A stretch of DNA of 64,000 nucleotides. It comes from CAVZCK01 sp963773735 (lineage in GTDB: Bacteria > Pseudomonadota > Alphaproteobacteria > Rhizobiales > Rhodomicrobiaceae). The position numbers were made by a program, and so were the translations under genes. Of this stretch, positions 40,152-48,885 are shown piece by piece (within the stretch, counting starts at the first letter, position 1; every line of letters begins with the position of its first letter). The DNA is taken from contig CAVZCK010000004.1 in assembly GCA_963773735.1 (NCBI GenBank), positions 248,001 through 312,000 of the forward strand. Direction: 5' to 3'. The notes below the pieces were generated by a model that saw only the letters and a program-made list of their open reading frames with translations, searched no databases and had not been told where the DNA came from.

Positions 40152-41020
40152 ATGAAGCGAAGTCTGAATTGGACCAAGGGCGGCACCATCCTGCAACATC
40201 GTTCTATTTTAGCGTGCGTCCCGCTCGTCGCTCAGCTTTGCTCTGGCGTCCTGTTAGCGCAGCCGTCGAGCCTGCGGCAAAGCCGGGCTCGGCCTTCCAG
40301 GAGTGTGTGAACGAGTGCCCCGTGATGATCGTTGTCCCAGCCGGCAAATTCATGATGGGCTCGCCCGAAAAAGAACGCGATTGGGAGGCCACGGGACGCC
40401 CGCAGCACGAGGTCGTGATCGCCGAGCCGTTCGCCGTCTCCAAATTCGAGGTGACATACGCCGAATGGGATGTTTGCGCCGCCGCCGCCGCATGCCCGCA
40501 CGCCGAAGATAATTGGGGCCGCGGGCAGATGCCGGTGACGAATGTAAGCTGGTCCGATGCCAAGCGGTATCTAGGCTGGCTTTCGCGATTGACAGGCAAG
40601 GAGTACCGGCTTCTGACCGAGGCCGAATGGGAATATGTTGCGCGGGCGGGCTCCATAAGCCGTTATGCGTGGGGCGACGATCTCGGCAAGGGCAACGCCA
40701 ATTGTGATGGCTGCGGCAGCCGATGGGATCTCCAACAAACTGCGCCCGTTGGATCGTTCAAGCCGAACGCATTCGGACTTTACGACTTGCACGGCAACGT
40801 CTGGGAGTGGGTCGAGGATAGCTGGCACGACAGTTACGATGGTGCGCCAACGGACGGAACGGCATGGGTCGAGGGCAGCGACCCAAATTTTCGAATCATC
40901 CGCGGCGGTTCGTGGCGCAATGAAGCTGAGTTCCTTCGCGCGGACGTCCGCGTCAAGCGCATCATTGCCGTCCGGTTCGACACCCTCGGTTTCCGGGTGG
41001 CCAGAACGCTATCTCCTTAA
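40152..41020 (+). CDS. Exported formylglycine-generating-enzyme (FGE-sulfatase) domain protein (one frameshift)
   Basis: ATG 40152 gives a signal-like N-terminus (RSILACVPLVAQLCSGVLLAQ). The frame breaks near 40262; adding one base joins it to the main frame, which is open from 40169. The main frame carries the FGE-sulfatase fold: VPAGKFMMGSPEKERDW, PVTNVSWSDAKRYLGWLSR, YRLLTEAEWEYVARAG, FGLYDLHGNVWEWVED and RIIRGGSWRN to FDTLGFRVAR. The Cys pair that binds copper in true FGE, expected after RGGSW, is absent (NEAEFLRADVR instead). It is therefore probably not a sulfatase-activating enzyme. Related domains occur in EgtB, PvdO and in conflict-system proteins. It closes the caspase-trypsin cluster. 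Confidence 0.82.
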
Positions 41021-41088
41021 TTGTTCCCCGGAGATTTTCCCTCCCTTCCAGAGCCTGCTACGCGAATCTCCACTGCTCCTCATCCCCC

Positions 41089-41451
41089 TTACTCATCCCA
41101 AGCTTGAACCATCGTCTGTTTCGCAATTTTGCCGCCCTCGAGTTCGAGCATCGCCAGACAGAAAACCTTTGCACCGTTGGGATAGACGCAGGTCTGGGTA
41201 AAGGCGAGCCGTTTTCCCTCGGCGATCGCCGCTTCGACCGTATGCGTGATCGCGCGACTGCAAATATCGTCCCAAAACGCGCTGATCGCCGGCTTGCCTT
41301 TGATTTCGCGCGGCTTACTCGGTGGGTTGTCGCGATCGATGATGCGCACCGCGGCACTTTCCGCGTAGAAACTTGCCAGCATTCGGCCGTCGCGGCCTTC
41401 GATGGCCTGCTTGATTGCCGCGCCGCTGACGTCGTTCGCCTTTGCCGACAT
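41089..41451 (-). CDS. SnoaL-like / NTF2-fold protein
   Basis: A 120-residue protein of the NTF2-like superfamily, to which SnoaL cyclases and SgcJ/EcaC proteins belong. It opens with a helix (VSGAAIKQAIEGRDGRMLAS), then FYAESAAVRIIDRDNPP, GKPAISAFWDDI and strand-rich KRLAFTQTCVYPNGAKVFCL and MLELEGGKIAKQTMVQAWDE, the usual cone-shaped fold pattern. AGGAGG lies just before the start, which settles ATG 41451 over 41478. Such proteins bind small polyketide-like or aromatic ligands. No substrate can be assigned. It lies near an AhpD-like gene on the same strand. Confidence 0.75.
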   Translation of the reverse strand: MSAKANDVSGAAIKQAIEGRDGRMLASFYAESAAVRIIDRDNPPSKPREIKGKPAISAFWDDICSRAITHTVEAAIAEGKRLAFTQTCVYPNGAKVFCLAMLELEGGKIAKQTMVQAWDE

Positions 41452-41556
41452 GGAAGCCTCCTGATCTGGTGGACGCATTCGCGTCTTTTAAAAAGTTGTT
41501 TTCCGGCCGTCCCAACCTTGCCACATCAAGATTGGGACGTGTCCGGTGACATGCTG

Positions 41557-42057
41557 CTAGTTAGTCTTGGTCGTGGTTTTGGCTTTCTCGCCAGCAAGGC
41601 GCAGGACGGTGTCGGTCTCCGTTTTGAAGCTGTTGAGATCGACCTGCATGCCGTTCAGCACCGTGCTCCAATGGCGCACGATCGCCGCCATGGCGACAGC
41701 CTCCCGGATCTCTTCATCGGTTGCCCCATTGGCTTTGGCGGCGGCCGTGTGGAAATACACGCAGTAGGAACACGGGATCTGCGAAGCAACTGCGAGCCCC
41801 ATGAGTTCCTTGGTCTTGCCGTCGAGCTTGGTTTTCGGATTGAGCTAAATCGATTTGAACTCTTCCCAGGCACCGGCGATCCCCACCTCGGGAAATGCTT
41901 TGAAGAAGCCGGGCACTGTGCCGAGAGTTTGGGCGATGTCCTTATAGGCTGCCTGCGCCGACGCATCCTGCGCCGACGCTATTCCGGCTGGCCCTGTGGA
42001 AAAGGCAAATCCCAGAGCTATGACCGATATCGCAGGTAATCCAGTGGCTTTACGCAT
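41557..42057 (-). pseudogene. AhpD/carboxymuconolactone-decarboxylase-like exported protein with in-frame TAG stop
   Basis: The gene begins at 42057 with a signal peptide (SVIALGFAFSTGPAGIASAQ). It then reads KDIAQTLGTVPGFFKAFPEVG and WEEFKSI and meets an in-frame TAG at 41845-41847. The same frame continues LNPKTKLDGKTKELMGLAV, QIPCSYCVYFHTAAAKANGA and DEEIREAVAMAAIVRHWSTV, a complete CMD/AhpD domain with the redox CxxC and nearby His. One C-to-T change would turn a Gln codon (CAG) into this TAG. The repaired protein is 166 residues. AhpD-type proteins reduce peroxide-linked substrates through the CxxC. An internal ATG at 41802 could give a shorter cytoplasmic product. Confidence 0.8.
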
Positions 42058-42194
42058 TGCGGTCCTCCATCATTTGTCCGGCGCCGGATGGCTCCCAGCT
42101 CAGCGTCGATGAGGAGAATCCTAGCAGGCTCGAAAGCCACCCCGCTTCGCCCGAACGGGCCATCGCAGCGTGGCCCGTTCGGATCAGCATCCCC

Positions 42195-43751
42195 TTAGCG
42201 GGTTTGCTCGCGCCCGGTCAGTGCCGCTGCCGCGGCGCGGGTCGGGAGATCGAGCTTAAGGAGGATATTGGCCACGTGCCGCTTGACCGTGTGATCGCTG
42301 AGGCAAAGCCGCTCGGCGATCGCTGCGTTGCTCAGTCCTTCGGCGACGAATCTGAGGACCTCGCGCTCCCGGCTGCTCAAAATCTCAAGATCCGGTTCTT
42401 TCATGGTCCGCGACGCGGGTTGCAGGTGCTGCTCGGCGCTTGCCGCAAACAACCGCAATGGCCCGTCCAAGCCACCGATTGACTCGAGACGACGGTCTGT
42501 GAAATGCAGTCCGGACCCCGCTACCAGGTCCCTGACAATTCCCGAGACGAGGACCTCTCCGGCCTGCGCCAGCTTCGCAATTCGTTCGGTCAGGTGCAGG
42601 GCAAGGCCGGCAACGTCGTGCTGATGGAGTTCGACCTCGCCAACATGAATGCCGATGGCAAGATCAAGCTCGATCGCTCTCGCGGCTTCGCGCAAGTCGA
42701 ACGCGCAGTGCACGGCGCGCGCCGATCCGTCGAACCTGGCGCCGATTTCATTGCGCCCTCCCCCGAATGCCTGTCCGCCATACCGCAGCAAGCTGTGATC
42801 CGCCGCTTCACGCAGACTGTCCATACGTTCGCTCCAGCGTCGGTCGCCAAGGCAAATCGCCAGCCGCTCCGGAGCGACGAACCGCGCGATCATCAGAGTG
42901 GCGAGCACGCGATTGGTGTCGGGCGCCATTCTCGCGCCGGTAAGAAACTCCTCGATTTCATAGACGACTGCATCGATATCGCCGGTCCAAATCAGATGGT
43001 CGCGGCCGGGCAGCGCGGCAAAACGAGCGCCGGCGATCCTTTCGGCGAGATAACGCCCGGCGGCGGACTTGACGCGCGCATCATTGGCGCGATGGAGCAC
43101 CAGGGTCGGGACACGAACGCTGGATAAAACCGGGCGGACATCGATTTGAGCGTTCATCTGGGCAAGCGCGATGGCTGCCGTCGGGCTTGCCGATAAACGT
43201 TCGAACCTGGCCCACCACTCGCGAAAGCGCTCGTCGCCGGCGCGCTCGGGCGCGAAATGGGCGAGCGTAGCACCGCTCCCCCACAACGTCTCAGCGCTGT
43301 CGATGAAGTGAGTGAGCGCGTCCGGCTCCATGACCCAGCTATGAAAATGTGCGTAGCCACCGTAAAGCAGGAGCGCGCGGGTTCGCTCCGGGTAAGTTGC
43401 CGCGAACAGGATCGACATCGGGGCGCCTTCGGATGCGCCGAGGAGCGCGGCCCGACCACTACCGGCGGCGTCCATGACCGCCCGCACATCGTCCATGCGC
43501 ATCTCAAGGCTGGGCAGGTCGTGCGGCTCGACCCGATCGCTGAGGCCGGTGCCACGCTTGTCGAACAGAATTAAACGCGTGAACGCCGCAAGACGGTGAA
43601 GCAGATGCCGGAAGCCTTCATCCTCCCAATGAACTTCCAGGTTGGATAGAAAGCCGGGCACGAAGACGAGATCAAGCGGACCCTGGCCCACAAGCTGGTA
43701 GGCTATCCGCACATTGCCGCTTTTGGCGTATCGGATCTGAGGTATCTTCAT
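42195..43751 (-). CDS. Alpha/beta-hydrolase / class III cyclase-like / LuxR regulator fusion
   Basis: A 518-residue three-domain protein. Residues about 1-265 are an alpha/beta-hydrolase: MKIPQIRYAKSGNVRIAYQ, LVFVPGFLSNLEVHW (oxyanion region), nucleophile elbow GASEGAP, LVLHRANDARV (acid) and GRDHLIWTG (His). Residues about 280-440 resemble a class III adenylate cyclase domain (ATLMIARFV, AIGIHVGEVELHQHDVAGLA, HLTERIAKLA), but the metal-binding Asp pair is not clear, so it is probably a degenerate ligand sensor. The last 65 residues are a LuxR/GerE HTH (LSSREREVLRFVAEGLSNAA, then HTVKRHVANILLKL). A start at 43811 would add 20 unconserved residues. It probably senses a small ligand or hydrolysis product. 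Confidence 0.85.
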   Translation of the reverse strand: MKIPQIRYAKSGNVRIAYQLVGQGPLDLVFVPGFLSNLEVHWEDEGFRHLLHRLAAFTRLILFDKRGTGLSDRVEPHDLPSLEMRMDDVRAVMDAAGSGRAALLGASEGAPMSILFAATYPERTRALLLYGGYAHFHSWVMEPDALTHFIDSAETLWGSGATLAHFAPERAGDERFREWWARFERLSASPTAAIALAQMNAQIDVRPVLSSVRVPTLVLHRANDARVKSAAGRYLAERIAGARFAALPGRDHLIWTGDIDAVVYEIEEFLTGARMAPDTNRVLATLMIARFVAPERLAICLGDRRWSERMDSLREAADHSLLRYGGQAFGGGRNEIGARFDGSARAVHCAFDLREAARAIELDLAIGIHVGEVELHQHDVAGLALHLTERIAKLAQAGEVLVSGIVRDLVAGSGLHFTDRRLESIGGLDGPLRLFAASAEQHLQPASRTMKEPDLEILSSREREVLRFVAEGLSNAAIAERLCLSDHTVKRHVANILLKLDLPTRAAAAALTGREQTR

Positions 43752-44021
43752 GGACTGCGCGTGGGAAAGCCCCGAATTCTGGCGCCAAGCCGAGCCCTTG
43801 AGACTTACCATAAAAGATACCGGCCAGATTGGAAATTATCGCGCCCAAAATCTGGGTGCCAGCGACGATGCTCGGCGGTTGGCGTAAGCGGTCGAACGTC
43901 CGAGCGTTAGTCCTGGGCAGGCAATACCGAGCAGAAAAATGCCATAAGTGTGCTTTTTATTGCGCTGGACGAACGCCGGCCGCATAAAGCCGGGAGTGGA
44001 CTATGGATACGGATGCTCTCC

Positions 44022-44510
44022 ATGAAACGCTTGCTATGGCTTCTATTAACGCTGTGCACTATCGCGTCGGCAATACAGGCTCGGGCCGACGATGATTATC
44101 ATCGCTGCATGGCGCCTTCGAATTCGGACAATAGTGACGACCAGCTTGCCGCCTGCTCGCGTTATTTGGAACAAACCGGGCATCCGAATTCGGAGAGAAA
44201 AACTGCCTATTGGCAGCGCGGCAAAATCTATCAGAAGTCAAAACAAGATTACGATAGCGCCATCGCTGATTACACTCAGATGATCGCTCTCGATCCGAAA
44301 GACGCTCATTCCTTTTTTCTTCGCGCTTGGGCACATATGTGGAAAAACTACGCCAATAAAAACGAAGACGACTGCGCCCCGGCCCATGCGGATTTCGATC
44401 AGGCCAATGCCCTCGCTCCAGATCGATACCATTTCGACGCTGCATTCTATGAGCGGTTTGGATGCGGTACGCCTAAACAGCAGGATTATACACACCTGCA
44501 CGACAATTGA
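44022..44510 (+). CDS. Exported TPR-like protein
   Basis: A 162-residue protein beginning MKRLLWLLLTLCTIASAIQA, a clear Sec signal peptide. The mature part has six Cys residues in all and two TPR-like helical pairs: KTAYWQRGKIYQKSKQDYDS with IADYTQMIALDPKDA, then SFFLRAWAHMWKNY with DFDQANALAPDRYHF. TPRs mediate protein-protein contact. It is probably periplasmic. The function is unknown. The region is AT-richer than its neighbours. ATG 44022 is chosen for the signal peptide; the frame is open from 43950. Confidence 0.75.
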   Translation: MKRLLWLLLTLCTIASAIQARADDDYHRCMAPSNSDNSDDQLAACSRYLEQTGHPNSERKTAYWQRGKIYQKSKQDYDSAIADYTQMIALDPKDAHSFFLRAWAHMWKNYANKNEDDCAPAHADFDQANALAPDRYHFDAAFYERFGCGTPKQQDYTHLHDN

Positions 44511-44585
44511 TGTCGGTCCCTGCGCCTCGCTCGATATTGCCGACATGCTCAAGTCGAAGTCGGTTTATTGAAACCAGCTGCGCAA

Positions 44586-45339
44586 TTACGGCCGCCGCGC
44601 CAGGAAATCCAGCACGCCCTTCTTATAGCTGAGGTCGCCGACGCTTTTCATATGGTCGCGGCCCATGATCTGCAGGAGCTCGGCGCCGGGAATGAGCGCC
44701 GCCAATTGCGGCCCGGACCCGGCGATGACGTCTTCGGTGCCGACGGCGATCAGCACAGGACATCTGATCTGCGCAAGCTGCTCGGGCGAGATTTTGTCGC
44801 GGGAGGAGCGGATGCAGGCGGCCAGCGCATGCCGGTCGCTTTTCGTCTGCTCGGCGAAGACGCGGAAGCTGCGCGCGGCATCGCTCTTGACGTCCTCGGC
44901 ATTCGGCTCCTCCAGCGCGGCCGCGATCGGCTCGGGCGCGCCGACCCCGCGCACCATATTGATGCCGAGCCCGCCGAAAATCACGCTGCGTACCCGCTCT
45001 GGGTAGGTGAGCGTCAAAAAGGCGGCGATGCGCGCACCCATGGAAAAGCCCATGACGTCGGCGCGCGGCGATGTGCAGATGGTCGAGCAGGCGGCGCGCG
45101 TCTTCGGCCATGGTCGGGGCGCCATATTTGGCGGGGTCATAGAGCTTCTGGCTCTGGCCGTGGCCCCGAGCGTCCATGGCGATGACGCGGAACCCGGCGC
45201 CGTTCAGCGTCTTGATCCAATTGGTGTTGCGCCAGTTGACGGTGCTGTTCGAGGCAAAGCCGTGGATGAGCAGGATCGGATTGCCGGCGCCCTCATCGAT
45301 ATAGGCGATGGTCACACCATCGGAGTCGAAACGCTGCAT
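44586..45339 (-). CDS. Alpha/beta-hydrolase (one frameshift)
   Basis: A protein of about 250 residues once repaired. The N-terminal frame has the oxyanion motif LLIHGFASN and MDARGHGQS. The C-terminal frame has the nucleophile elbow GFSMGAR, SVIFGGLG, VLIAVGTEDVI (acid) and IMGRDHMKSV (His). They join at about 45064-45068, where one extra base separates HLHIA from RADVMGFSMG. The catalytic triad is complete. This family includes esterases, haloperoxidase-like and ring-cleavage hydrolases; no substrate can be assigned. Confidence 0.85.
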
Positions 45340-45585
45340 AGTTGCCGCCTAGCCGTGGTCCGCCGTCTTGCGAGTGTAATGCCCATGCGCCGCAGGAGCG
45401 TCGCTCAGATGAGGCTCGATAGATTCCGGATTCAACCTTTATAGACCATTGCCGATTAACGGCGCGAATGAGCTTCGGTTGCGCGGCAACGCGGAGTCTG
45501 AAACCTCTCCAGATTAAATCGAATGGCAATTCGTCCGAAAGCTCGCTTTTCCGGTCTGCGGTCGGCAAATTCAAGGGAGGCTCTC

Positions 45586-45982
45586 TTGGCTGAGAATTCA
45601 AACCGTAAATCAGACCATGTCGCGACCGAGGTGAAGACCCATTCCGGCGGTTGTCATTGCGGCAAGGTTCGCTATGAGGTCGCAACCGACCTCGGCATGG
45701 TCATCTCATGCAACTGCTCGATCTGCAAGAAGCGGGGCTCGCTTCTCAGCTTCGTTCCTGCCAGCGCCTTCAGTTTGAAACATGGCGAGTCGGATCTGAC
45801 CGATTATCAGTTCAACAAGCACATCATCCATCATCTGTTCTGCTCGACCTGCGGAATCCTATCGTTTGCGAAGGGTACCGGGCGGGACGGCGGCGAGATG
45901 ATCAGCGGTGAATGTCCGCTGCCTCGACGATGTCGATCTCGACACACTGACCGTCACGCCGTTTGACGGCAGAAGCCTATAG
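45586..45982 (+). CDS. GFA family (glutathione-dependent formaldehyde-activating enzyme-like) zinc protein (one frameshift)
   Basis: A protein of about 131 residues of the GFA/CENP-V fold. Zinc ligands are visible in GGCHCGKVRYEV, CNCSICKKRG and LFCSTCGILSFAKG. TTG 45586 is the best start, with AAGGGAGG 5 bases before it; the frame is open further upstream without a ribosome site. The frame breaks at about 45904; removing one A gives MIAVNVRCLDDVDLDTLTV and PFDGRSL, a standard GFA C-terminus ending at TAG 45980-45982. GFA catalyses or aids adduct formation between glutathione and formaldehyde, relevant to methylotrophs, but many GFA-fold proteins have other or unknown roles. Confidence 0.85.
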
Positions 45983-45993
45983 CCCGGTCTATT

Positions 45994-46404
45994 TCAGCCG
46001 TCGTCGAGGAAGGTCAGCCGCGCGCGGGGATTGCCCGGCGCGGGCCGATCAATACGCCGGTAAAAGCACGAAGGGCGGCCTGTATGGCAGGCAACGCCGT
46101 CGCCTGCGATTTCGACACTCAGGAGAACGCAGTCCTGATCGCAGTCGGTGCGCATGTCAATGACGCGCAGGACGTTGCCGCTGGTCTCGCCTTTGCGCCA
46201 GAGGGCTTGGCGGGAGCGGCTCCAGAAATGTGCCTCCCCGGTCTCCAGCGTCCGCGCCAGCGCATCCTCATTCATGAAGGCGAGCATCAAAACCTGGCCG
46301 CTCGACGCATCCGCCACGATGGCGGGCATCAGGCCCTTATCATCGAAGCGCGGCGTGAAGGCCGTTCCGTTTTCCAATTCTTGCTTTGACGATGTCGCGG
46401 CCAT
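45994..46404 (-). CDS. hisI: Phosphoribosyl-AMP cyclohydrolase
   Basis: HisI opens the purine ring of phosphoribosyl-AMP, the third step of histidine synthesis. The 136-residue monofunctional protein has VLMLAFMNEDALARTLETGE, HFWSRSRQALWRKGETSGN, the metal site DCDQDCVLLSVE and the Cys/His block ACHTGRPSCFYR. ATG 46404 fits the family; the frame is open up to 46497 but that part is not conserved. In many Hyphomicrobiales hisI and folE are close neighbours on one strand. Here about 3.4 kb of degraded foreign DNA lies between them. Confidence 0.94.
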   Translation of the reverse strand: MAATSSKQELENGTAFTPRFDDKGLMPAIVADASSGQVLMLAFMNEDALARTLETGEAHFWSRSRQALWRKGETSGNVLRVIDMRTDCDQDCVLLSVEIAGDGVACHTGRPSCFYRRIDRPAPGNPRARLTFLDDG

Positions 46405-46528
46405 TGCCAGTCCAGTCCTAAGCAGGTTCGGCGATATTATACTTGACGTACAAACATCAAGGGTGTACGAACTCCGCTCACAAAAGCGGACTAGCAAAAT
46501 CCGTACACCTTTTGGAGTTTACAAAGGC

Positions 46529-47442
46529 ATGACCGTTTGCATTGCCGCTGTTTGCAATATGGGGCGTGTTCCCACTGTAATAGCGGCGTCAGATCGCATG
46601 ATCACCATGGGTGATATCGAGTTTGAGCCGAATTAAACCAAGGCGGTTTACCTAGCTCAAAGAACAGTAGGCCTCTTGGCAGGCGACATGCAGACACATG
46701 CGGCGGTGCTCCCTGCTGCCTTGGAAAACTTGCGCCGTAACACAACCAAGAAGACGTGCTAGTTTTAGAGATTGCCAATCATATGCCGACGAATTTGCGC
46801 GGTATCGCCGGGAGAAAGCCGAGCGTGAGATACTTACTCCTAGGTCTCAGCTTGGAAAGATTTATTTCGGTGCAAAAAGATATGGCACCAACTCCGTTGC
46901 TGACCTGACTAGACGCTACAAGGCTATAGCATCGGATCTGAGGCGATCATTGCGGAATAGACGAACGGGCGGGCATATCTACTTGGTATGCGATCTGGGA
47001 CTTCTACTGTTTTGATACGTCATTTTTCTGCGCGATTGGCACTGGAGAGGCTATGGCATATCGCAGTTCAACTGGCTGGATATGATAAAACATGGCTTTG
47101 GCAACGCTCTTTTTCTGACTTACTCGGCAAAGGTTCGGGCGGAAGCTACTGCAGGAGTAGGTAAAAGACAGACTCTTCATCATTCAACGGGCTACCGATC
47201 GAAGGGTTTGAAGATGAGTAGTTCGTTCGCGAAATTTTTGATAAAAAGCAAGAGAGCGAGAAAAAAGCGGAGGACGGGGCGTATCTCGAATTGCATAATT
47301 ATATGAGGATCTTGCCGCTAAGGAAGAAGCTTTAGAACTGGCTTCAAAAGATCAAAAGCAAGAGATTTTGACCGATCAATCTAGTGTGCGAGACCAACTC
47401 GAAAGCGATGAGAATAAGCGAATGGCTTCAATGAAGGATTTC
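46529..47442 (+). pseudogene. Degraded Ntn-hydrolase-like gene, truncated by a mobile element
   Basis: ATG 46529 starts MTVCIAAVCNMG, PTVIAASDRMITMGD and then hits TAA at 46634-46636 where a Gln codon (CAA) is expected. The same frame continues TKAVYLAQRTVGLLAGDMQT to about 46760. Later pieces lie in other frames: SYADEFARYRREKAEREIL, FFLTYSAKVRAEATAGVGK and EDLAAKEEALELASKDQKQE. The last runs to about 47440, where it meets the 3' end of the minus-strand insertion genes. The opening resembles Ntn-hydrolase (proteasome-like) proteins of bacteria; this is a weak inference. Many stops and shifts and low GC make it a real pseudogene. Confidence 0.6.
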
Positions 47443-47607
47443 CTAATCTCTCTTTGGCTTGTGACGAACTGGCTTAGCTCGCGCTATTTTGCCAAAAGCA
47501 CGAGAAAACTCAGCTTCACTCTCTGTCATGCCTGCTTTTTTCGCGGCTTCCTTGAACTTTTCGTATTGTTCCTCTGGCGTTAGCTCAGGCTCCTTGCGCT
47601 TAGGCAT
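47443..47607 (-). CDS. Small basic protein of the mobile region
   Basis: A 54-residue protein starting MPKRKEPELTPEEQYEKFKE, mostly one helix followed by a very basic tail (AKPVRHKPKRD). Its start overlaps the Bro-N gene stop by 8 bases, so it is co-translated. Similar small proteins often accompany transposase or phage genes in alphaproteobacteria (recollection, not tested). Function unknown; the charge suggests nucleic acid or acidic partner binding. Confidence 0.6.
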   Translation of the reverse strand: MPKRKEPELTPEEQYEKFKEAAKKAGMTESEAEFSRAFGKIARAKPVRHKPKRD

Positions 47608-48571
47608 CGCTGGACTTCCTGCTTTTCTTCCGTTTCGGCTTCTGACCGTTTTCCGCCTTCGTGATCTTGGCGGTGGCGTCGGCTTGCAGAAAATTGTGCT
47701 TCGAAACAACGGGCAAACCTGTCTGCTGTTCAAGCGCTTCACGCGCGACTTTCGCGACACCCGCACCGTCGATAGATGCTTTACGGGTATCGCGATACAC
47801 CTGCGTATTCCGCGCGATCATAATGTCAGTGGCCGCAGTATCGGCCAAATTGTGGATAGCCAATTCAGTTCTGGTCATGTGGTCTTGTCGGTTCACCCCA
47901 TCAGGCAATTGCTTTATCCGGCAATGTTCGATCGGAGACACCCCGAATGCGACTTCGCTCATTTCAGCGTTCAATGCCGCATATAATTTGCCGTCGACGC
48001 CGCGATTTTTCCACTGGTCGGTCTTTTCATTGGTGCCGGCAATAGCCTTAATCCGGTCGTTGATCCATCGCTCGTCACGCCCCTGCTTGCGGTAAGCAGC
48101 GATCGCACGGTCGATGGCCTTCGAAGGCTCTGCGGTCTCTTGAATGCGCTCATATCCAACCTGAGCGAGCCATTGCTTGAGAGGCTCAGCCTTTTTGGAG
48201 GGGATGGACTGGATAATGCGCAGGAGTGTTTGGATGTCGGCGCAATCGGTTTGATAAAGCTTTCCATCGCTTGCTGGCAATTTCAGGTCGTGACATTTCG
48301 TCACGACCTGAGCAAAATCTTCAACATTTGCAAGGCGTTGCTTGAGCTTGCGCCAATAGCCGCTGGGGTCTTTCGCTGTCGTTTCCGACAACGCAGCCAC
48401 CACGTCAACCACGGAATAGAATGGTTCCCCACGATAGACGATGCGCCTTATGGGCGCGTCCTCAAAGTACGGAGCGTCAATGTCGCCTTCTTTCGCCGTT
48501 GCCGCTTTGTACGATGCAATTGAAGTAAAATCTTTGATCCGGTTCGCTGGCTGGCGCTTCTTTGCTGTCAT
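47600..48571 (-). CDS. Bro-N domain (phage antirepressor-like) protein
   Basis: A 323-residue protein. The N-terminal third matches the BRO-N/antirepressor fold: IRRIVYRGEPFYSVVDVVAA, DPSGYWRKLKQRL, KLPASDGKLYQTDCADIQTL and IIQSIPSKKAEPLKQWLAQV. The middle (RAIAAYRKQGRDERWINDR and MSEVAFGVSPIEHCRIKQL) is the downstream part often seen in these proteins. The tail is Lys-rich (KPKRKKSRKS). BRO-N proteins bind DNA and act as antirepressors in phages. It sits 3 bases from the end of an IS1595-type transposase fragment, so it appears to be a passenger gene of that element. Confidence 0.82.
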   Translation of the reverse strand: MTAKKRQPANRIKDFTSIASYKAATAKEGDIDAPYFEDAPIRRIVYRGEPFYSVVDVVAALSETTAKDPSGYWRKLKQRLANVEDFAQVVTKCHDLKLPASDGKLYQTDCADIQTLLRIIQSIPSKKAEPLKQWLAQVGYERIQETAEPSKAIDRAIAAYRKQGRDERWINDRIKAIAGTNEKTDQWKNRGVDGKLYAALNAEMSEVAFGVSPIEHCRIKQLPDGVNRQDHMTRTELAIHNLADTAATDIMIARNTQVYRDTRKASIDGAGVAKVAREALEQQTGLPVVSKHNFLQADATAKITKAENGQKPKRKKSRKSSDA

Positions 48572-48574
48572 GGG

Positions 48575-48885
48575 TTATGCGCTCACTTTCCGATTAGCCG
48601 TTTGATAGGTGAGTTGCTTGCCAACGACACCCTTCAACAGTTTGTCGGCGCGGGCCTGATCGTCAATCTGAAGCGCAATGCGGTTGCTATACCGGAAGTC
48701 GAATTCAGCTATATAGCGGTGTAAATGGCGCTTCGCCGCGTGCTGATAAATGCCCTTCATGCCGCGCTTGAAAATCGAAAAGTAGCCTTCAATGGTATTG
48801 GTGTGAATGATCGGATCGGTGCGGGAAACCCATTCATCAGCTTTGTGATTGACGGACTTGTGTTCGTTTTCGTTGCGCGGTCTCT
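48575..48885 (-). pseudogene. IS1595-family (ISXO2-like) transposase, C-terminal fragment
   Basis: Read on the minus strand from about 48885: NENEHKSVNHKADEWVS, RTDPIIHTNTIEGYFSIFKR, GMKGIYQHAAKRHLHRYIAE and FDFRYSNRIAL. The NTIEGYFS block with its Glu and the RGMKGxYQH block are hallmarks of the IS1595 DDE transposase C-terminus. About two thirds of the protein, including the first catalytic Asp residues, is missing; the frame runs instead into a T-rich tract of abnormal composition. No terminal inverted repeats were identified. Confidence 0.8.

Noticed and set aside
40169..40262. TTG at 40169 as the start of the FGE-like gene
   Set aside because: That N-terminus is Arg/His-rich and unconserved, while the frame from ATG 40152 gives a signal peptide that joins the domain after one base is added.
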